Shown here one piece after another: positions 57,301-64,000 of a DNA stretch of 64,000 nucleotides. Positions within the stretch are counted from its first letter, which is position 1. Each line of letters begins with the position of its first letter. The position numbers and the translations under genes are program-made. The notes beneath the pieces were generated by a model. The model had not been told where the DNA came from and ran no database searches. It worked only from the letters and a program-made list of their open reading frames with translations. This stretch comes from Mesostigma viride (Eukaryota; Streptophyta; Mesostigmatophyceae; Mesostigmatales; Mesostigmataceae): the NCBI GenBank assembly GCA_009746045.1, contig RPFO01000312.1:3939502-4003501 (forward strand), in the 5' to 3' direction.

Positions 57301-60300
57301 GCTACCGAGTCACGCTGCGCATCCCATCCTAGGGCCACGCCACTAGTCCTAAAATTGCTAAAGGGGTTCTAAGGGTTTTCTAGCGGGGTGCCTAGAAAGG
57401 GTTCTATGAAGCTTCCTAGTGGGGTAATTCATGAGGTTCCTAGCCGGGTGCCTAGCGGGACCTGGTCACATCATCACAGGGTGAATCGTGCCCAGCGATA
57501 GGATAAAGGCATGCCTCCCCACTGTGACGAGGACACCCTGCTCTCCTCCCTCACTGCGATGACATAATGCTATCATCCGCCACATACTTGGGCACCTCGG
57601 GCCTGAGCCTGCGCGTGACCTCGATCTCCCGCTGCACCTCGGCAATCTCCAGTTTGATCAGGCGTATCTCGTCCTCGCGCTTGGCCAGCTCCATCTCACC
57701 GTTCTTGAGCACCTCCTCCTGTGGATAGGGGGAGGGGGGGGGGGGCAGACAAGCGGGAGACAGGAAGGGGTGTACGAATAAGAGCGAGGAAGGGGCATGC
57801 AAAGCAAGGAAGGGGTGTACGAACAAGAGCGAGGAAGGGGCATGCAAAGCAAGGAAGGGGTGTACGAATAAGAGCGAGGAAGGGGCATGCAAAGCAAGGA
57901 AGGGGTGTACGAATAAGAGTGAGGAAGGGGCATGCAAAGCAAGGAAGGGGTGTACGAATAAGAGCGAGGAAGGGGCATGCAAAGCAAGGAAGGGGTGTAC
58001 GAATAAGAGCGAGGAAGGGGCATGCAAAGCAAGGAAGGGGTGTACGAATTAGAGCGAGGAAGGGGCATGCAAAGCAAGGAAGGGGTGTACGAATAAGAGC
58101 GAGGAAGGGGCATGCAAAGCAAGGAAGGGGTGTACGAATTAGAGCGAGGAAGGGGCATGCAAAGCAAGGAAGGGGTGTACGAATAAGAGCGAGGAAGGGG
58201 CATGCAAAGCAAGGAAGGGGTGTACGAATTAGAGCGAGGAAGGGGCATGCAAAGCAAGGAAGGGGTGTACGAATAAGAGCGAGGAAGGGGCATGCAAAGC
58301 AAGGAAGGGGTGTACGAATATGAGCGAGGAAGGGGCATGCAAAGCAAGGGGGCCGTTCTTCAGCACCTCCTGCGATAGGAGCGGGGCGGGAGCCAGGAAA
58401 GAGGGGAAGAGGAAGGCACGCAGGAGAGGAGAGTGGTTGTACATATTATTAGAGTCGGAAAGCAAAGTGAGGGGACTGTTCTCGCGCACCTTTTCCTGTG
58501 GAACGGGAGGAGGGGGGGGGAGAGAAGCCGGGCGTGCTAAGCGGGATCGGGGAGCACGGGAGGCAAGACGGAGGAGAGGGGGAATGGAAGGAACAGAGCA
58601 GAGCGAAGAGGCGAGAGGAAAGCCTGAAAACGTCGTGGGGGGAGGCAAGCACCAGAGCAGATGCACAAGGGAGAGGAGTGGGGATGTTTGTGCAAGGAGC
58701 AGCAGCTCCCAAGAGCCACATGGGGTGCGCATGATGCGAGCAGACACGGAGTGGCCGCATACGGAAAAGATCGGAGAGGATAACAAGGGGGAGAAGTCAA
58801 CCCCTTGGAATGGGGCATCAACACCCACCTGCACAGGCACATGCGCTTGGTACTGATACCGTGCGTGCAGGTCATGTGCTTGGTGCCAGCGCCCACCTGC
58901 GCATGGGCCCTCTCAACGTCCATGCGCCCACCTGCGCGTTGTTCTGCTCTCCTACTGCACATGCCTGTACCAGCGCACCCATGGTGCCCACGCTCACCTG
59001 CAAATTGGCCTTCTTGTACAGGGTGCACAGCTTGTCGCATGGTACCCAGACCCACCTGCACGTTGGCCTTCTCGTACAGGATGCACAGCTCGTCGTTGCG
59101 GTCGATGAGCGTGATGCCCGTCATGTTGCGCGCCTCTACCAGCATCTCGTACTCCTTGCGTGTGCGAAGCATCTCTTTCTCCGCAGCGTTGATGATGCCA
59201 TTCAGCTTGTCCACCTCAGCGATCTGGGCCGCAGAGTGAGCGGCGGCGGCAGCAGGGGTGTGAGTGTGGGTGGGTGGGTGGGGGCGGCGGCGGCGGCGGC
59301 GGCGGCGGTGGTGGTGGTGGTGGTGGTGGTGGTGGTGGTGGTGGTGGTGGTGGTGGTGGTGGTGGTGGTGGTGGTGGTGGTGGTGGTGGTGGTGGTGGTG
59401 GTGGTGGTGGTGGTGGTGGTGGTGGTGGTGGTGGTGGTGGTGGTGGTGGTGGGTGGAGGAGTATGGCAAAAGGGAGGGGGAGCACGGGGGTGCGGTGCAA
59501 AAGGCGGCCCAAGTAGAGGATGAGCAGGAATAAGACAGTGAGCTGCAAGAAGGCCAGCGCAGCAGTGACATGTCGGGGCAAGTAGACCCCAAGTGTGGAG
59601 CACAAGGGGCCAAGGTACCATGTCATGCCCCATCCCCCCATCTCCCAGGCCTCAACGGAGCCACCGGTACATCCCTCCACACAGTACATCCTTCCACACA
59701 GTACACACTTTCTACCGAAACCGCGGCCACGAGCCCAACCATTCCATCTCCCGTCACGCTGGCACCTGTTGGACACCTGGGCACCCCGCCGGTATACGTG
59801 TCTTACAAATATCCTCTTTCTGGTTAGGAGGGTGGCTTACGGCTAATAATCCTCTCTTTCACCCACACACCCGTGTTCGTCAATAGGCATGAACATGAAT
59901 GCATATGATGTTCACTCACTACACATGTCTGGTGTCACCCCCCCCTGCTCGTAGAGGGGGTCTGCATCTCGCGAAACTGTTCAGGGTGTACGGTTTCTGG
60001 TCGAGCATAACGCTATGCTACTATAACATCTCCCCCCCAATACCTGGTCATGGATATTTGTCTGCTCCCACAAGAAACTGTTTCGTTTATGGATTTGCAT
60101 AATGCTAAGTAACCTTGTCCCACCTACACCTACTCGTCCATGGTACTTGTTTAGTCTGCGCCCCTCCCCACCATGTCTCACCTGCTCATCGATGGTGGTC
60201 TGCTTCTCGCGGAACTGCTGGCCGAACGCGTTGAGCTCCGTGCGCATGTGGTCACGCTCCACCACGCTCGCCCCGTGCTCGCTGCGCGCCTTGGCCAGCA

Positions 60301-63300
60301 GCTTGTCCTTGTGCGCCACGTCCAGCCGCAATATATCCATCTCACTCGCCACGATCTTGAGCTTCTCTTCCATCTCTGCAGTGGACTGGGCCGCCGCCTG
60401 GGGAGTGACAGGGTTAAGGACAGAATAGCGACAGCAGGTTGGTAAGCGGTTGTGACCCGGTCCGAAAGTAACCGAGATGATTCTACAGCACGCACTTGAG
60501 CACTCACGTGGATATAAAAACTATTCCAGAGCAGGAGAAAAAATGATTGCAGGATAATCGATGAGGTCAGTCCCATCAAGCAAGCAACAAGTGCTGAGGT
60601 CAACTGTCCACTGTGTCGATGACTGCCCACCATGTCAAGGAAAGAAGCCATGAGTCCATGAGGGACCAAACAAGCCATGAAGCACCAGGGATTAGGTAAC
60701 CAAGTACTTGATGATCTACGCAAGTAGCCGATGAGCTAACCAAGTGGCCGATGGGCTAACCGAGTAGTCAATGAGTTAACCGAGTAGTCGATGGGCTAAC
60801 CAAGTTATAGAATGGTTGCAAAAAAACAGAAGCACGTGTCGACCATCCCCGGGACGCTTGACCACATGGGCTCTAGACGGTACGTGGGAAGGGATCCGCC
60901 TGCTAACAATCCTGCGGGGCCGAGCTTGGGATTGACAAAGCTGCGTGGTCCTGGTAGAGCTTGACAAGAATGTTTGCGCGGCCCGACCCCCTTACCTGGA
61001 TCAGGTTGACCGACTTGTTGTGCTGGTTCTTGACACCTTACCTGGATAAGGTTGATGGACTTTGTTGCGCTGCTCCTTGACACCGTCCCTGGATAAGTTT
61101 GACCAAACTTGTTGCGCTGGTTCTTGACGCATTACCTGAATAAGCTTGACCAAGTTGTTGTGCTGGTTCTTGGCAACCTACCTGGATGAGGTTGACGAAC
61201 TTGTTGCGCTGGTTCTTGACCAGGTCGTACAGCTGCGAGAAGTCCTTGAGCTGCGCCCACGTGTCCTTCTTCTTCTTCTTGAGGTCGAGGATTATCAGCT
61301 CCTTCACGCGCATGTGCTCCAGCACCGTGTGGTACTGCTGGATCTGGTAGGACCAGGACAAAGGGGCGAGCGCAGAACCAAGGGTCGGGCAAGCAGGGGG
61401 CAGGCAAAAGTTCAGAGAACAAGCGCGGATACCAGGGGCAAGTGCAGGCACAGGGACAAGGCGCATTTGGGCGAGCAAGAGGTCAGTGTGGGCACGAGAC
61501 GAGTGCAGTGTGCCAGCATAGTGTGAGTGGGGATGAATGATCACAGCAGAGGGCATGCAGGAGCCATCGGGGCCTAACGAAGTGGATGTACATGAGTGGA
61601 TGTACGTGAGCAGACATAACCGAGTGGACGTACCTTCTTGGCGGCCTGCCGGCTGGACCGTTCGCGCTGGCTGGCCAGGTCGGTGATGAGCGCGTTGCGT
61701 TCTTTCTCTGAATGCGCCATCTCGCGCACCTCCTTCTCCAGCGTAGTCACCTGCGGCAGGTCGAAAAACCATTGAGTTGCGGCAGCTTGATGGTTAGGGT
61801 AAAGGTTGAGGGTGAGGTTTAGGGAGTTGGCAGCTTCATGGTTGGGGTAAAGGTTGAGGGCGAGGTTAAGGGAGGTGGCAGCTTGATGGTCAGGGTAGAG
61901 GTTGAGGGTGAGGTTTAGGGAGGTGGCAGCTTGATGGTTAGGGTGAAGGTTGAGGGTGAGGTTTAGAGAGGCGGCAGCTTGATGGTTAGGGTAAAGGTTG
62001 AGGTTGAGATTTAGGGAGGTGGCAGCTTGATGGTTAGGGTGAAGGTTGAGGGTGAGGTTTAGAGAGGCGGCAGCTTGATGGTTAGGGTAAAGGTTGAGGT
62101 TGAGATTTAGGGAGGTGGCAGCTTGATGGTTAGGTACAGGTATAGGACCACATGCGCTCCTCTCTCATGGGGTATCTTGGGCAACATGTTCACAAAATAA
62201 GGTCTGTTCTCTTTGATTGTGAGCATGCAAGAGGGGAGACTTCATGATGGAAATAAAAACACGAAATAGATGGCAAGTGTGCAAATAAGCTGCCATCAAG
62301 GCAGCAGAAATGCCGACAATAATCCCAATATTTTTGCCACGCATCGCAGCCTGAACCCCTACTGTGACGTCTCGGTAGCTGTCAATGAAAGACCAAGGGT
62401 TTAAACTTCCAAGCAGCAGCAGCAGCAGCAGGCAGCATTCTGGCAAGACCTAGGAGGCCCCCACCCCCACCCTCACCCCACCCCCACCCCCACCCCCACC
62501 CCCACCCCCACCCCCACCCCCACCCCCACCCCCACCCCACCCCCACCCCCACCCCACCCCACCCCCACCCCACCCCACCCCACCCCCACCCCCACCCCAC
62601 CCCCACCCCCACCCCCACCCCCACGTCATCTCTGAGAACACTAAAACATAATACCTGCGCATATCCCGTGGCCATCTAACTCTTGGCTGTTCCAACGTAA
62701 GGAAACTCTCCATCAGTCCAGGACTGCCACATGTCCTGGCATAGATACGCGTGCACGCGCCTACCTCAAGGTAGGTGCGCTGGAAGTCCAGGTTCATGTC
62801 CTTCCCGGCCGCCTCCTTCTTGAGGTAGACGCTCATGTGGATGTCCACGTCCTTGCGCAGCTCCTCCAGTTGCACCGCCTGAGGGGAGGGGGGGGGGACG
62901 AATGAGGGGGGAGGCAAGCCAAGAATGTTGGAAGGAAGTGTGTGCTTGTGTGCGTGTGTGTGTGCGCGCGCATGTGTTGACAGTGCATGCACTAACACTT
63001 GAGTGGCTGGCGTTGCAGTAGGTGTTGGACAGGACAGTTGGCAGTTGGTGGACAACATGCACGGGTGGGTGGATAATTCCAGTCTCTTGGTCGAAGGGGG
63101 GGGGAGGGGAGAGGGGGTTGGGCATGGGGCTTATGGGTGGAAGAGAGAGGGGGGGGGGGGGGGGGAGGAGAAATGTGGACAAAGAGGGGTGCAGATGAGA
63201 GGTAGGATTGTAATTTGGAATGGGCACAAAAAGGTGGGCGGGACTAGTGTGTGACCGCACTAGGGATATCGCTCACATAAGGTAGGCTAGATAGCAAACC

Positions 63301-63857
63301 GCGAGACAACGGGACACGCTTTGCATGCGTGCAGATCAATCTGGGCTGGACAAATACATGTCCATGCTCTACGATTCAACATTAGCTCCTTACGCTGTAC
63401 CTTAGTTAGGAGGTCATGCAGCACAAGGAGTGGTACTCAGCTCCCAGACAACGGAGGCAGCTAACTAGCAATCACCACGGTGGGAGCGTTCTACAAAGGA
63501 GTGTTCCCAAGTCTAGCACCTCACCAGTGCAAACTCCCACAAGCCAGCCATGGTTTGCCGCTGGGCAGAACAAAAAGCGCGCCCTACACAGGTGCAGCGT
63601 TGGTCAATAAACATCAAAGTGCCAGTCAGAACACATCCGAGTTGCTGGTCGATAATGGCAAACTAAACAGAAATGGAGGAGAGAACGGGGGAGGCACCAA
63701 GAAGTGACTTACGGCGCGATTGCCATGTACAACGTCACATGCGTGCCCATAAATATGCGTGCCCACCCACCAGCTTCTTGTTGTCGGCGGTGACGGAGCG
63801 CAGCAGGTTCTCTGCGTTGGCCTTCATGTTCTCCAAGGGGGGAACCGTGGCTTGCAG
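54312..63857 (-). CDS. CCDC146: MBO2/CCDC146-like flagellar coiled-coil protein (C-terminal ten exons, 5' end outside)
   Basis: Exons on the - strand: 63857-63771, 62878-62765, 61750-61634, 61343-61182, 60397-60182, 59223-59056, 57718-57588, 56518-56251, 55381-55271, 54674-54312 (stop). All junction phases agree (phase 0 except phase 2 between 57588 and 56518), giving about 578 residues of mostly coiled coil. Recognisable family blocks are KELIILDLKKK, KNQRNKFVNLIQ, NDELCILYEKANVQ, LLEDPANRARWRRLEG, KKEQLLEKELILEEIT and the C-terminal PNAYISEELGIPRPYG and TMRHIRKPV. These match CCDC146, the homologue of Chlamydomonas MBO2, a filamentous protein of basal body/axoneme needed for normal beating; CFAP58-type proteins are a more distant alternative. 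The first listed exon's frame is the least certain. Its introns are rich in copied exon edges. Confidence 0.85.
55768..55915 (+). repeat. 9-bp minisatellite (gacaaggca/gacaatgca)n
   Basis: About 16 units of a 9-bp repeat in the MBO2 intron 55382-56250. It encodes AD(N/K) or QT-type peptide repeats only by chance. Confidence 0.93.
55930..56096 (+). repeat. 10-bp GC-rich repeat (ccgcccacgg)n
   Basis: About 14 units with cac/cat variants in the same MBO2 intron, directly after the 9-bp repeat. Confidence 0.93.
57755..58348 (+). repeat. 45-bp minisatellite in an MBO2 intron
   Basis: About 13 units of 45 bp containing gaggaaggggcatgcaaagc and ggaaggggtgtacgaa(t/c)(a/t)ag. It lies between the real exon head at 57718 and a decayed exon-head copy at 58369. 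The copy's downstream bases (ccccttgctttgcatgcccc on the - strand) are part of the repeat unit, linking array and copy. Confidence 0.95.
58350..58372 (-). pseudogene. Copy of the head of the 57718 exon with acceptor (copy 2)
   Basis: On the - strand, cgcag|gaggtgctgaagaacgg (exon-like start 58369) mirrors the true cacag|gaggaggtgctcaagaacgg (start 57718). Translated it would give EVLKNG before running into the 45-bp array. Confidence 0.75.
58470..58500 (-). pseudogene. Copy of the head of the 57718 exon with acceptor (copy 3)
   Basis: ccacag|gaaaaggtgcgcgag (exon-like start 58495) is a more diverged version that reads EKVRENS where the real exon reads EEVLKNG. It is followed by tcccctcactttgctttcc, resembling the sequence after copy 2. 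Confidence 0.65.
58825..59056 (-). repeat. Donor ladder after the MBO2 exon 59223-59056
   Basis: The exon ends in sequence encoding ELCILYEKANVQ at donor GCAG|GTGGGTCTGGG (59056). The intron then repeats sequence for DKLCTLYKKANLQ ending in CAG|GTGAGCGTGGG (58998). Shorter gcag|gtgggcgc motifs follow at 58932 and 58897, then cag|gtgggtgttg at 58829. The first copy spans at least 37 bases of exon plus about 18 of intron, so it is a true duplication of the junction. Confidence 0.8.
59284..59456 (+). repeat. (CGG)n/(TGG)n trinucleotide tract
   Basis: About 8 CGG then about 47 TGG triplets, in the MBO2 intron 59224-60181, just upstream (on the - strand) of the acceptor before 59223, where it supplies a C-rich tract. 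Poly-Trp, poly-Val, poly-Gly, poly-His, poly-Thr and poly-Pro readings are artefacts. Confidence 0.97.
59950..59992 (-). pseudogene. Copy of the 3' end of the MBO2 exon 60397-60182
   Basis: On the - strand, gaacagtttcgcgagatgc followed by agaccccctctacgagcag matches the exon tail ccagcagttccgcgagaagc plus agaccaccatcgatgagcag, about 30 of 38 bases. The copy ends at the splice position, where the GT has become GG. It lies about 190 bp into the following intron. Confidence 0.75.
60690..60812 (+). repeat. Degenerate ~21-bp repeat
   Basis: Five or six imperfect units of the type ccga(g/t)ggctaacc(a/g)agtag in the MBO2 intron 60398-61181. Confidence 0.75.
60996..61218 (-). repeat. Five-copy tandem duplication of an exon tail plus 5' splice site
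   Basis: Read on the - strand, the exon tail aagaaccagcgcaacaagtt...atccag and its donor occur five times in a row. Junctions are at 61182 (CAG|GTAGG, real), 61136 (CAG|GTAAT), 61089 (CAG|GGACG), 61042 (CAG|GTAAG) and 60996 (CAG|GTAAG). Spacing is 46, 47, 47 and 46 bp. Four of five keep a GT donor. The first junction alone keeps the MBO2 frame into the next exon (FVNLIQ then AAAQSTAEM). The later copies are exon sequence now embedded in the intron. Confidence 0.95.
61564..61640 (-). repeat. Short donor ladder after the MBO2 exon 61750-61634
   Basis: The donor AAG|GTACGTCCACTCGG at 61634/61633 is followed on the - strand by gtacatccactcat and gtacatccacttcg within 50 bases. Only intron-side bases are shared, so this could be a simple microduplication. 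Confidence 0.55.
61775..62145 (+). repeat. ~48-bp minisatellite with gatggttagggt core
   Basis: About eight units of roughly 48 bp (ggcagcttgatggttagggt, then aaaggttgagggtgaggttt) in the MBO2 intron 61751-62764. The ttaggg strings are internal to the unit and are not a telomere. Confidence 0.92.
62458..62628 (+). repeat. (CCCCCA/CCCCA)n C-rich tract
   Basis: About 170 bp of C4-5A units in the MBO2 intron 61751-62764. The transcribed RNA (from the - strand) would be G-rich with many potential G-quadruplex runs. Confidence 0.96.
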
Positions 63858-64000
63858 CTGCACCATGCGCGATCCCCAGGGGTCAAGGGGCAAAGGGCAG
63901 GGGGCAAGGGACAAGGGCAGGTAAGGAGCAAGGACAAGGCAAGGGGCAAGGAAGGGAGAGGGTCATGGGTGAGTATAGTGGAAAAGGAAAGGAAGGCATG

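Noticed and set aside
57721-58347. ORFs with repeats of GVRIRARKGHAKQGR or LCMPLPRSYSYTPS
   Set aside because: They are translations of the 45-bp intronic minisatellite, whose unit is a multiple of three.
59264-59533. Poly-Trp, poly-Gly, poly-Val, poly-His, poly-Thr and poly-Pro ORFs
   Set aside because: All come from the (TGG)n tract in an intron, so every frame is open on both strands.
61775-62145. Telomere-like TTAGGG strings
   Set aside because: They occur once per 48-bp unit, not as tandem hexamers, and sit inside an MBO2 intron.
63400-64000. Small + strand ORFs at the window end
   Set aside because: They overlap the MBO2 intron and the exon 63857-63771 on the other strand, with no recognisable motif.

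Overview
This window is nuclear DNA from an intron-rich eukaryote. All recoverable genes are split by canonical GT-AG introns whose phases agree across every exon junction I could test. One gene is the flagellar coiled-coil protein MBO2/CCDC146 and another is a class I phosphoinositide 3-kinase (PI3K) with a Ras-binding domain. Together they point to a flagellated unicellular protist or alga. Land plants and well-studied green algae are thought to have only the Vps34-type PI3K, so the class I enzyme argues for a lineage beyond those, or an unusual one within them. I do not name a species.

Layout. (1) 128-18452, + strand: class I PI3K, 14 exons in the window, 5' end outside. (2) 18453-21050: convergent intergenic region with a decayed retroelement-like ORF and a dispersed repeat. 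(3) 21051-27825, - strand: complete six-exon gene for a secreted protein with discoidin-like, EGF-like and GT23 (alpha-1,6-fucosyltransferase-like) parts. (4) 27826-30566: divergent intergenic region with three nested inverted repeats, the innermost a hAT-like MITE with an 8-bp target duplication. (5) 30567-52472, + strand: complete five-exon APMAP/strictosidine-synthase-like gene whose second intron is 17.5 kb and holds about 16.2 kb of a nearly uniform 23-bp tandem repeat. (6) 52473-54311: convergent intergenic region with a second copy of the dispersed repeat. (7) 54312-63857, - strand: C-terminal ten exons of MBO2/CCDC146, 5' end beyond the window.

The four genes have no obvious common pathway; they are separate eukaryotic loci in alternating orientation. 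More than a third of the window is tandem repeat, almost all of it inside introns.

The most striking pattern is that many introns carry tandem, decaying copies of the neighbouring exon edge together with its splice site. The clearest case is after 61182, with five copies of the last ~36 exon bases plus a 5' splice site at 46-47 bp spacing. Similar donor ladders follow the exons ending at 684, 8783, 25990, 59056, 60182 and 61634. Acceptor-side exon-head copies precede the exons beginning at 48921 and 57718. In the PI3K gene the 2.4-kb minisatellite begins exactly at the exon/intron junction. I propose that splice junctions are recurrent seeds for intronic minisatellites in this genome.
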